Source: Gracilaria gracilis
Taxonomy: Eukaryota; Rhodophyta; Florideophyceae; Gracilariales; Gracilariaceae
DNA: 64,000 nt
Direction of reading: 5' to 3'
Assembly (NCBI GenBank): GCA_030374805.1
Contig: JARGSG010000029.1
Coordinates: forward strand, 62,001 to 126,000
Shown: positions 20,520 to 29,643 of the stretch, piece by piece
How the letters are laid out: every line of letters begins with the position of its first letter
Numbering within the stretch: position 1 is the stretch's first letter
The notes under the pieces: model-generated
The model's database searches: none
Seen by the model: the letters and a program-made list of their open reading frames with translations, nothing else
Told to the model about the DNA's origin: nothing
Position numbers and translations under genes: made by a program

Positions 20520-21224
20520 ATGGCCCTCGTCAGCCCTCCTCCGCTCCCAGTGCTGCCCCCCCTCGCGCCCGTGCTCGAGGCCAAGAAGAAGGAGCTGTAC
20601 TCCATCCTCCCGCCCGAGTTCCTGGCCGAGCTGGAGAGGACCTCCGCCGAGCTCGAGAAACTGTTCACCCCGACGCCGCTCCAATTGGGAGACATTGCCC
20701 CCTCGTTCACGCTCAATGACGCGCTGGACAAGCCCGTCAGTCTGCAAGACCTGCTTGATTCGCACACCGCCGTGGTGGTCACCTGGTATCGTGGCGTGTG
20801 GTGCCCGTACTGCAACGCCACGCTCGACTCGCTCATCCTGGCCAACGACCACATCGAGGCGCTGGGCGCCAAGCTGGTGACCATCTCAGCGCAGACGCCC
20901 GACGAGAGCGAGGAGATGATCAAGGAGATGGAGCTGCTGTTCCATGTGCTCAGCGACGACGGCCTCAAGGTGGCGGACAAGTACGGCATTGCGTTCACCG
21001 TCACAGACGGCATCAAGAACCTGTACAACGACTTTGGCGTCGACCTGGACGCCATCAACGGCAACGAGCGGAAACGAAAGGCCAGATTGCCAGTGCCGGC
21101 CACGTTTGTGCTGGACAAGAGCGGAAAGGTTCGCTTCGCATATGCCGATTTGGACTACACTACTCGGGCAGAACCGCAGGATGTGGTGGAAGCTATCCAG
21201 GCCATCGTCGAGTGTGACGGATGA
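20520..21224 (+). CDS. Peroxiredoxin-like protein, AhpC/TSA family (PRX-like2 type)
   Basis: 234 residues. The start at 20520 follows a pyrimidine-rich leader and has a good context (TACCATGG). The frame is open further upstream, but that part is low-complexity CpG island sequence. The thioredoxin fold runs from about 55 (GDIAPSFTLNDAL) to the C-terminus. The active-site motif is YRGVWCPYC with Cys95 and Cys98. It continues with ALGAKLVTISAQTPDES, a LSDDGLKVADKYG block and PVPATFVLDKSGKVRFAY, then a DYTTRAEPQDV tail, all typical of the family. It would reduce peroxides using a thiol donor. No signal peptide or transit peptide is evident, so a cytosolic location is likely. Residues 1-50 form a charged helical lead-in. 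Confidence 0.92.
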   Translation: MALVSPPPLPVLPPLAPVLEAKKKELYSILPPEFLAELERTSAELEKLFTPTPLQLGDIAPSFTLNDALDKPVSLQDLLDSHTAVVVTWYRGVWCPYCNATLDSLILANDHIEALGAKLVTISAQTPDESEEMIKEMELLFHVLSDDGLKVADKYGIAFTVTDGIKNLYNDFGVDLDAINGNERKRKARLPVPATFVLDKSGKVRFAYADLDYTTRAEPQDVVEAIQAIVECDG

Positions 21225-23368
21225 TCTGAGTGTTGTGGTATACTTTATCTTACTGGTAGTAGAGAAAACGAAACTGGTTCCCGTAGCAAGCTCTGTAATA
21301 GTGGGAGAAACTTGTAAACGTTGCGGGTCAAAAGCATTGTTTCTGCCATGACTTGTACAATTTAAAGCGCGCCCATGACATACAGCACACTCGCTGTTTC
21401 GCAGCAGCGTTGCAGACGATGCCAGCGCTGCATGAGGAGCGAGCTGCTTGGTGGTCGCCCGCTGGCGGAACGCTCACCTGCCTGCGCGTCGTGTTCGTAG
21501 ACCTTAATGAGCAACAGCGGTGCGGCTTTTGCAGCGCTGCCTTGTTGCCTCGTTCCATGCGTCGACAGTTGGAGCACGTTGCTCCTTTCCTGTTACGCTT
21601 CAGCGTCGGCTGCCTCTCCTTTGGCAGCCGTGCGCGTTCTATTTGTGTGTCGGAGCTCCATTGACAGCTTAGCTGCGCGTACAATCACAAGGCGATAACA
21701 AGTGTATCGCTCCTTGACACACATCATACTATCCAAGTTGGATACTCGACTTTGCGCACGCTCTGCACCGGTGTTACTGTACGCAAAAGCGCACTCCTCC
21801 ACCAACTTGGTTGTCCGTGGCGATATTTTAAATATTTATCTAGATACAGTACACATGTCGCGCTCCCAACGTCATCGCATCTCCGTAGAATATGCATTCG
21901 ATATCAGCTTATGGTGGTGGTGGTGACACGTACAGTGTGTATCGATCATGTACCGTACCAAGGTGCAGTGGTTCGCGTATTGAACGCTAAACTTGCGCAC
22001 CTCCTTCACGTTCACAGCTGCTGGGAACGACCGCCGCACTACTTCGAAAGAGGGAAATGCAAATCGGAGCTGAATTTAAGCGCAACTATTGGCTGCCGTC
22101 GAAGAGAGTGTGTACTCGGTCACTTCCTTCACGTCGAGGGGAGCGAAGCATTAAAGTTAAAGGTTGTGTGCCGGTATAGTTCGAACTATACGTGCCCAAT
22201 CCTAGTTGGCGAGCTCCACGCATTTGTCATGTCTAGTGTGTTGTCCTCACTCCTGACTAATGGTAAGGGTTGATGTTTGGTTGTGTGTGCGTGCAATTGA
22301 CCAATACGTTGCCTGCAAATCGGCACCAGTTCACAACTTCTTATCACAACAACGGACGCGGGGGAGCGCAGAAGAATCCCCTTCACGAACAGATCGAAAT
22401 GAATTCACGCACAAAGGTTACAGCGGGGCAAACGTTCAGCCCGCACCCTCTGCCACTGTGTGTGTTGCGTTCTGCGTTCAGCGCTTCGCCGCAATCACAC
22501 TGACGTTCACTGTATTCGAGTCGCGAGCTGAACCAAACATCCCAAAACTTGAATACAACTTTCAGCTATCGTCAAAAGTTGGTCTCTAGCGCGCGCGAGT
22601 ATGATACATTACTAACAACCGACCCATTTCGAAGCGGTGTCCGCTAAAGTTTACTAGCACGCTTTCCACAGCAACGCTTGTGCACATTCACTTTGCTGAC
22701 CTGTCATCCACGTTGTCGCCATCTTACACGTTGTCGCCATCTTACACGTTGTCGCCATTTGAGTGTCCCCTTGTTTCTTTTTTTACCCTCTTTGCTCCAC
22801 TGCAGCATTGGTGGAGTCTGGGTGGCAGGAGTGAGCTCCGAGAGATGACGAGGAGTGTGTTTGAAGCAAACTCCTTTGCTACTTTTCCACGGAGGAGCAT
22901 ATAAATTAATCCTTGTCAACTTTGGCTTACATCCATTGTTCATCTCGAGCAAACAAGGACCTTACAAGAAGGGGACGCTCAGTACTAAAAATCACACCGA
23001 TGGTGCCTTCACTATAACAGGGCGAGGGACAAATTCCATGGTTTCCTTGATAAGGATGAACATGTCATTATTATTGCTATCATTCGAACAGAATGAATAA
23101 TATCAAACGGCCCTATGAGCCTTGGCCTTTGTCAGCAACTTGACACACCTGGCTCTCTTCTCTTCTGTCCCTCCCTTTGTCAGCTTTTGTCTCTTCTCAA
23201 GTCCATGTTGTTTACGCAAACGTTACTAAACCATGTGTGATGCCAGCAAACCCCAAGTCTGCGTTTGCAACTATTTTGCAAACCAATTGTGTATACATAT
23301 GTGAGCCCGACATGTAATCATCGATATGATTCTGTGGCAAAGAAGATGGTTTCTTGCTTTTCCACCCC
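21225..23368. other. Intergenic, no supported gene
   Basis: 2.1 kb with only short overlapping frames. It contains a GGTGGTGGTGG run near 21912-21925 and an 18-bp triplication at 22709-22759. No known domain, RNA gene or complete transposon end was found. Confidence 0.5.
22709..22759. repeat. 18-bp tandem repeat, about 2.8 copies
   Basis: CACGTTGTCGCCATCTTA occurs twice in full and once partly, without spacing. The shared GCCATCTTA is reminiscent of initiator-type sites, but no gene starts here. Confidence 0.85.
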
Positions 23369-24040
23369 ATGGGAAACCGTACCTCCGCGACGCGTCAGAC
23401 TGGATTTTGGACTGCTCGAAGAGCGAGAGTGCTGAGCGCACTCCACCATGTTATTCAAACGCCATGGGCTCATTCGAATCAAACTCGTCAGCACTATCCA
23501 AATCTTTCAAGGGCGATGATGACAATTATGAGAGAGTTTGGGAACACATATATCTCTCTTTATGAATCTGCCATTCGAGAGCAAGCCCACTCTATTGGCG
23601 CAGAAACGTTTCCATCTGCTTTCCAAACTTTGTTGCAGGATACCGCTCCTTACAAGATAGAGCCCCCAGGCAATCCTCACGCTCTTCTAGTATATGAACC
23701 CGTTCTGGAAACTTGTTTGGACAGGCTGTCGCAGATGGTGGTCAGCCGCCCAGGCCCAATCTTGTCGTCGTCATCGACTCTAACGACTGATGCTTCTGCT
23801 ACACAGGAATATCCGTCATTATTTAAGGCGGCTGTCTTAATTGTTCAACATCAAGGCGAGAACCAGCTTGGCTGCTGTCTGCTCATTCGATTACTTGACA
23901 AGATTCTTGTTCATGAAGACGAACATACTAGGGATCCTGGAGTGTGGGAACAGATGACAAACATATCGGAGTTCCATGCCCTTCCCTACAATGACTGGAT
24001 CGCAACCTCAGATATATTTTGGATCAACTTGAGCAGATGA
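23369..24040 (+). CDS. Hypothetical protein, upstream ORF of an overlapping pair
   Basis: About 223 residues from the first ATG (23369); the open frame begins at 23354. Family not recognised. It looks soluble and mostly helical, with segments such as YESAIREQAHSIGAETFPSAFQTLLQ and LLVYEPVLETCLDRLSQMV, and a short hydrophobic stretch FKAAVLIVQH. Its stop TGA (24038-24040) overlaps the ATG of the next ORF as ATGA. The downstream frame is closed by a TGA about 40 bases upstream, so any switch of frame must occur within that short window. It may be the N-terminal part of a single protein split by one indel or by a missed splice, or the first of two products. Confidence 0.5.
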   Translation: MGNRTSATRQTGFWTARRARVLSALHHVIQTPWAHSNQTRQHYPNLSRAMMTIMREFGNTYISLYESAIREQAHSIGAETFPSAFQTLLQDTAPYKIEPPGNPHALLVYEPVLETCLDRLSQMVVSRPGPILSSSSTLTTDASATQEYPSLFKAAVLIVQHQGENQLGCCLLIRLLDKILVHEDEHTRDPGVWEQMTNISEFHALPYNDWIATSDIFWINLSR

Positions 24041-25347
24041 GGCATATTCTTCAGTCCCATAGACAGGAATTCGCAGACATCGCAGCGAGACTTTTTGACA
24101 GAATATCTGAAGGTCTTTTTTCCTTTATCAAGCCTGTCTTGAAATTTCTAAGCACGACAGATGGTATTAGGGTGTTAGAAAGTGGAATACAAACACTGGA
24201 GTACTCCATAACTTTACGGGCTCAAATGGCACAAGCTGATAAGTTTTGGGGACTTTACGTTCTTCAAGGGCTCGATGCTATTGGTCCCACCTTCCAAAGC
24301 GATCTGGGGGAAAATGGTTTTACAAGAACATTCATTGGGGGGAAACGATATACAATTCGGTCACTTAGAAAAAAACTCTTGCACAGAAACGCTGCAAGAA
24401 ATCCAACGCCAGTTGCAAATGATGTCTTCACTGTCGCAATTTCGTACAAGCACTTTTGGGAGAATGAGAGCGATAGGATCAGTGGACCAGATCTTCACGC
24501 AATTGCATCCTTCATCAAGGCAAGTAGTGGTTCGCGGATAAGATTCTGGGTTGACACTAAGCTCCCTCCAAGCAATGATGGTTCATTTGAAAGATGGTTG
24601 AGAAGAGGTGTAACGCCTTATTCCCGCTACTTGACACTTATTTGCCCATCTGCCGAAGCATCACAAGATCGGTTTTGGATAGCAAACGAGAAATACATCG
24701 GTATTGCCGGAAAAGGTATTTTCTATTTCCGTGGAGATGACATATTTTTCGACAAAGGCCATGAAGATTTTAAGAAACTGGCAAAGCTTGCCCTCAAGCT
24801 AGCCGTCGGAGACGAGGAATGCCCACCCGGAGTTCGCCCTGAGGATCAAGGTAAAGCAGAGCAGTGGGCCTTAGGCATTCTCGGAAGTCAACACAACAGT
24901 AGGAGCGTTAGCTTTCAAGGGCCAAGAGCTGATGAACTATTCCGCGCTGACTTTGACGAAAATAGAGCTATTTGTCATATTCAAGTTGTCATAGGAGAAA
25001 ATGGACCACAGAATCTGCCGCTGGTTACAGGAAAAGAGTGGAACAAGTATAACCCTTTGATGAAAGGTAATGAAGGTCATCAAGAGCATCAGATGGTCAG
25101 CTGGATTGGGCTTGTACATCCCGAAGAGAAGAACAATGTGTACTTTTTGCATATGTATTTATTAACGAAAATCAAAAAGCCCAGGCTCGTTGTTTTGCGT
25201 GTTCGACTTCGGCAACCATATGATGAACAAGAAGGGAACTCCATTGAAGAAGAAGTTCTCATGATGATGGATACTAGTGAATTACGAGAAATGCTTCCGG
25301 TGGCCGTGCCTCTCACTTGCGATTGGAAAGTGTTCAATGGGAACTAA
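24037..25347 (+). CDS. Hypothetical protein with TIR-like segment
   Basis: 436 residues from ATG 24037. Residues about 130-215 show the layout of a TIR domain: a first strand VFTVAISYKHF, a helix with DLHAIASFIK, the strand and box-2-like RIRFWVDTKLPP, then SRYLTLICPSAEAS followed by DRFWIANE, matching the S...S.W/FxxxE pattern that carries the catalytic Glu in NAD-cleaving TIR proteins. The N-terminal 125 residues are helical, with a possible amphipathic segment GLFSFIKPVLKFL. The C-terminal half has no recognised domain. TIR assignment is my inference from pattern, not a database match. If true, the protein would be an immune or cell-death type signalling protein. Confidence 0.55.
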   Translation: MRHILQSHRQEFADIAARLFDRISEGLFSFIKPVLKFLSTTDGIRVLESGIQTLEYSITLRAQMAQADKFWGLYVLQGLDAIGPTFQSDLGENGFTRTFIGGKRYTIRSLRKKLLHRNAARNPTPVANDVFTVAISYKHFWENESDRISGPDLHAIASFIKASSGSRIRFWVDTKLPPSNDGSFERWLRRGVTPYSRYLTLICPSAEASQDRFWIANEKYIGIAGKGIFYFRGDDIFFDKGHEDFKKLAKLALKLAVGDEECPPGVRPEDQGKAEQWALGILGSQHNSRSVSFQGPRADELFRADFDENRAICHIQVVIGENGPQNLPLVTGKEWNKYNPLMKGNEGHQEHQMVSWIGLVHPEEKNNVYFLHMYLLTKIKKPRLVVLRVRLRQPYDEQEGNSIEEEVLMMMDTSELREMLPVAVPLTCDWKVFNGN

Positions 25348-26445
25348 GGGGATTACAAATAAGAACACAAGGACTGCATATATCTATTTTAATTCTATCA
25401 TATACAGAGCGAGCATCTAAGAAGCGGTTGCACATAGTATCAAAACCAATTGAGGTCCTTGTCACTTTATGAAAATACGATTATTGCTTCTTTTATTTTC
25501 TATGCCTCGAGTCCCTATTTCTGTTCCGGTATTTGCGGTACATACGCATATTTGCCTCTCGAAAACAGTTTCTGTCAAATAGCTGCTATTAAATGTACAT
25601 GCCGGTTTTAGACCAGGATGTGATACCCAAAACAAATGCTGCTTGGAGGCCATTTTGAGGATCTCCGCGATCCGTAGAATATTGTTAATTGACCGAGCAA
25701 GTCTTTCCGAAACGTATTGGCTGCTAGCATGGAGAGCTTCGCAAATGCTTTTTGAAGCTCAAATATGTATAAGACATGCCTTTGAATAGGCTGTGACGAT
25801 TGGTGCATAATTTAAGAAGTTGTTCGAAGAGAATCACAAGCGTTGATATCGGCTGACTAAATTGTTGCATTCTTCTCTGTCTTCCACAAGCATTTGTCTT
25901 CTGCTAGTAGGCTGATAGAAACCCGCTTCAGTATGTGTTTTCGGATACAATGGTAAGCAGTGTCTCAAGTTGAGACTCAACCTTTTCAAGGAAAAGGAGT
26001 GGCTTCCCGGGAACTCTTAAACCTTGGCGATGCGTTTCTTTCTACGTACCTCTGTACGTATGTATGAGTTATGTTGACATTCGAGTGAGGATATCGGGGC
26101 ACGAGAAAGAAAAAATTAGGGCCCGAGCCGCAGCCGAGGAACCAATTTTACTTTCGAGTGACCCGATGTCGTCACGAGAATGCCATCATAACTCGCTTAT
26201 CGCACAGCTGGCACACGCGTCCAACGTTTGGGCATCTGGTTTGAGTAGATGGCGAGGCGGGCGGTGTTTCCAGTGACATCACTCTACGTGACGTGGCTAG
26301 CTTGTGAAACCTAGAGGACCACAGTAAAGATTAAATTTGCATTGCTTTCGCTGGGCCAAGTCATATTTCACTGTCTATGACGGACCAAATTGTGATTTCA
26401 CTGTTTATGAAGGACCAAATTGTTATTTGCACTGCTTCTGTGGGA
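25348..26445. other. Intergenic, no supported gene
   Basis: No protein domain found. It holds copy 2 of a dispersed repeat (26210-26272) and, near 26365-26430, near-duplicate phrases around GGACCAAATTGT just outside the Harbinger end. Confidence 0.5.
26210..26272 (+). repeat. Dispersed repeat, copy 2
   Basis: 63 bp matching 14795-14858 in the same orientation with a few substitutions and a one-base gap. The flanks do not match, apart from the shared ACACGCGT edge. It could be the relic of a small mobile sequence. Confidence 0.7.
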
Positions 26446-26777
26446 TAAGAGCATCTCTATCAAGGACCCAAAAACCCAAATATTTGGGTGAGCGTCCAAA
26501 AACGCAACCCTATCAACTGGCCAAAACCTATAAATTTTAGGTTCCGACCTAAACTACTTGCTATTCTCGAGCAAATTTAGCCAGCAATTTGGGTCGCCAC
26601 CTAAACTCATAGACCATTCATAATCTGCCACGTTCACCTTTTTTCACTTGTACCATTTGGCGCCAAGTCCAAACGGAAACACTCAATCGCCGCCAATCTT
26701 CCCAAGTGCATGCAACCATGCTTTCCTCCTCTCTCGTGACCTGCTTTCTCCATCGTGCCACTACGACCAGCTTGAAC

Positions 26778-27758
26778 ATGGATAGCACCAGAAGACCCAA
26801 TTTCACGCCCAATGAAGACCTCGCACTAGCCCGTTCATGGATGTTCGCCTCCCAAACAGTCTTCGAGCAAAATGCTGAGGCATTCTGGAAAGCGGTAGCA
26901 ACCACATATGCCAAACAACCAGAGTGCACTCGCCCTCGTGTGCTAAGTAGTTTGAGCTCACCATGGACGACTGTAGCGCGAACAGCCCAAAAGTATTTAG
27001 CTGCAAAAAAGCTCTACAGATCATCAATTCCCTCAGGAAAATCTGAGGAAGACGCGGTAAAAAACATCATGATCTTGTACCAGAACAACAACAAGTTTAA
27101 GTGTAAAGGGGAACTGCGAACACCTGGTGTCATTCGATTTGTGTCAGCAATAGAACTCCTTTCGTCATGCCCCAAATTTGCTTGGCATATTGGAGGCAGT
27201 TCACACAGTGCCCCGGGGTATAAACCCACGAACAACGCGAAAGAAAGCGCATCAGAGGAAGAGAGTGCAGCGAATATTTCAATGTCCTGCCCTGCCTCGT
27301 GTCGCCCGACAGGCGCAAAAAAACGCAAAGCAGAGGAAAAAGTGGAACAAAACCTATCGAAAGTTGCCAAGAGTATGGACGCTATGACCGAAAGCCTTCG
27401 CGGATCTGCCGAAAACAAGAAGATGGCAGCTTCAATTGCATTGAAGTTAAAGATTTTGCACCGAATGTGCTTGACTCCTGCCGAAACGAACAGAAAGCTG
27501 GAGGATCTAATGAGAAAAGCCGCATTCTTGGGGGGGTTTGAGGGTTCATGCAGTAATGCGAATGACGTCAATGCGAAGCGTGGTTCAGAGGAAAGGGCGA
27601 ATAATATTTCCCATCGCATTGGGAATACGTCCTCCTACCAGTTCACTGATGGCAGCTACAATCAAAATGCTGAGCAGGAGGATGATATAGACCACTCAAT
27701 TGCAGAGCCTGAAGTGGTGTCCATTCTCACTAGTTCCGGAGTCAAAGATGACGCATGA
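26778..27758 (+). CDS. Harbinger Myb/SANT-like DNA-binding protein
   Basis: 326 residues from ATG 26778 (MDSTRRPNF); two further in-frame ATGs lie upstream at 26706 and 26718. The N-terminal 80 residues form the trihelix/Myb-like region of Harbinger ORF1 proteins: FTPNEDLALARSWMFASQ, FWKAVATTYAKQ and a third helix near LSSLSSPWTTVARTAQKYLAA. A basic nuclear-localisation-like stretch KKRKAEEK lies mid-protein, and the C-terminal part is acidic and helical. In this superfamily the Myb-like partner helps bring the transposase to the nucleus and the element ends. The frame is intact, unlike the transposase. Confidence 0.82.
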   Translation: MDSTRRPNFTPNEDLALARSWMFASQTVFEQNAEAFWKAVATTYAKQPECTRPRVLSSLSSPWTTVARTAQKYLAAKKLYRSSIPSGKSEEDAVKNIMILYQNNNKFKCKGELRTPGVIRFVSAIELLSSCPKFAWHIGGSSHSAPGYKPTNNAKESASEEESAANISMSCPASCRPTGAKKRKAEEKVEQNLSKVAKSMDAMTESLRGSAENKKMAASIALKLKILHRMCLTPAETNRKLEDLMRKAAFLGGFEGSCSNANDVNAKRGSEERANNISHRIGNTSSYQFTDGSYNQNAEQEDDIDHSIAEPEVVSILTSSGVKDDA

Positions 27759-27794
27759 AAGAGAGGAAAGAGGCGAAAACCCACATTTGGCGTC

Positions 27795-27815
27795 TACGGC
27801 GCCGCAGGCGCCGTA
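27795..27815. terminator. Perfect GC hairpin between convergent Harbinger genes
   Basis: TACGGCGCC-GCA-GGCGCCGTA is a 9-bp perfect inverted repeat with a three-base loop. It sits between the stops of the Myb-like gene and the transposase gene. It may separate the two transcripts; function is inferred from position only. Confidence 0.45.
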
Positions 27816-27837
27816 CGCGCCTCTTTCTCGCACTGTG

Positions 27838-29199
27838 TTAAGCCGTGAACCCTCTTCTTGCCCATAAGTGGTTGGTGAGGGCCTGTTTTAGTTGATGATG
27901 TTGATGCTCATTCGTAACGAGATCATATTGCTCTAGTAAAGAAGTCAGGCCAACGTTGTTCGTCACTGTGTTATCTTCCTCGCCGTTGTTCTGCGCTTCC
28001 ACATCAGCCGAATCCTGTGCTTCGTCAGCGAACTCCTCAATGACGCTGATAGCCTCTCCGTTTTCATCCGTTTCACCTCTCAGTTCTCCTTTGAGGTCTA
28101 AATCTACCAACATATTGTGGATTATGACGCATACCTGACTTATGAGAATAATCTTTTCGTCACTCCACTCGAACAGTTCGTGCCTGAGCACTTTGAAGCG
28201 TCCCTGTAGCGCTCCGAAGAAGCGCTCTATATCCTTTCGCGTTCCTTCCTGCGCTTTCGCCATCGTCTTTTCTCTCGCGTTTGCAGGTGCATGGTTTGGA
28301 CCTATAAATATGGCCCACGGGGGATAAATGCCGTCCACCAAGTAGTACAAAAGGGCCGTTCGAACCGCTCCGTTTATCTCATATCCTTCTGGAAGAACCA
28401 TCTCTCGTTTTCCGGAAAGAATATCAATAAAGAGTGGACTATTTCCGACCACTGTTATGTCATTATTCGTCCCACACCGCCCAACAAACCAGTGCCAACA
28501 ATAGAGGTTGTGGTCGCAAAGAGCCTCACAGCTTATGGTCGCCAGTTTCCCATCTTTGGGGTTATGATACTGTCCCTTGAGGGACTTAGGACAGTTTTTC
28601 CAATGTAGATGCATACAGTCTATGCAACCGATACAACCAGAGAATCCAACGCTGGCGTATTGTTTCTCTACACCACGTAGCTCCTGTAGAGTTTTTTCTC
28701 TGTTTAAATACGTTGGGCCAAATCTAGTGAAGATGCTTTGTAGTACTATCCCGAAGTAGTGCCGCTAGCTTTCTGGAGACATTTTGACCATGTCATCCAT
28801 TTGGGCAAACGATAATCCTGTGGCGAGCTTGCGGAGAGTGCCTAGCAGTTTTTGATGCGAAGAATGGCCAGGCACACCAGCACCATTTACTCGTTGCTTT
28901 AGTCGCGGTTCGAATTCGAGTAGTTCTTTGTGCAGAATTTAATAAAGCTTCAGTGGTATGCGGAATACCTTTTTGAAATGAGAGGGTGGGTAGACTGGGA
29001 TTGGATGAAGATAATTTGCGTACCAGTCGCAGTTGCCGCGTCGGATGGTACTACTTGAGATTTTTCGCCTCATATACGTTCTGTCTGGAGTAATTGCCAT
29101 TGGGATTACTGCTGTCAATGCCACCATGCTGCGGGCGGCAGCTTGTTCTTCATCGTCGCTGAGTGTCAGAAACTCATGATCTGAAGAGCTCTCGCTCAT
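27838..29199 (-). pseudogene. Harbinger DDE transposase (DDE_Tnp_4/Plant_tran type), two nonsense codons
   Basis: One continuous frame of 453 codons starts at ATG 29199 (MSESSSDHE) and is interrupted only by TAA at 28939-28941 and TAG at 28765-28767. Before the stops lies an N-terminal helical region (DWYANYLHPIP). Between and after them come LRKLATGLSFAQMDDMVKMSPES, then the catalytic motifs: CIDCMHLHW (first Asp), GTNNDITVV (second Asp), YYLVDGIYP and RKDIERFFGALQGRF (Glu). All three acidic residues are kept. The enzyme cuts and inserts at TWA targets. The absence of frameshifts points to recent loss of function, or to errors at two bases. Confidence 0.85.
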
Positions 29200-29643
29200 T
29201 GTGCATGACAGATGGGCACAATAGGAAGCCGAGGAGAGGCAGAGATGCTTGAATGATCTCGCCATATGAAATTCTGCTGGCGACTTTTTTTGGACTGTCA
29301 GGCACTGATAGGGGTGCTGCCTACTTGCTAAACCAAATTTTAGGAATTTGGCTTGTTTGAAAGTTTGCTTTGGGTTTCTTGATAGAGATGCTCTAACCTT
29401 GTATGTAGAACGGACTGTAATCCACTTCTTATCGCCACACATGTTCCACGTTGGAGGGTAACACACCATGGACACGACCCAAAAAAATCTCACCCGCGTT
29501 TCTCCTTCTTTGCATTGTTGTCCTCGAGGTAAGGTTAGTCTGACGTCGTGAGCGAATCAGCTCCTTGTCTCCAAACCTTCAGCTCCCGTCCCCATCTCAT
29601 CGCATCAGAAACCGACATCGAGTACTTCCTCACACACATCAAC

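Larger units (their letters stand above)
26449..29393. mobile_element. PIF/Harbinger DNA transposon
   Basis: A 2945-bp element with terminal inverted repeats starting GAGCATCTCTATCAAG at both ends (16 bases identical, then imperfect) and the 3-bp target duplication TAA at 26446-26448 and 29394-29396, diagnostic of PIF/Harbinger. It encodes the two proteins of the superfamily, a Myb/SANT-like protein (plus) and a DDE transposase (minus), arranged tail to tail with a perfect hairpin between them. The transposase has two in-frame stops, so this copy cannot make its own full transposase. The insertion lies about 250 bp before the ATG of the GRDP-like gene. Confidence 0.92.

Noticed and set aside
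20420..21118. 232-codon frame antisense to the peroxiredoxin gene
   Set aside because: A shadow of codon bias on the opposite strand; Ser-rich, no domain.
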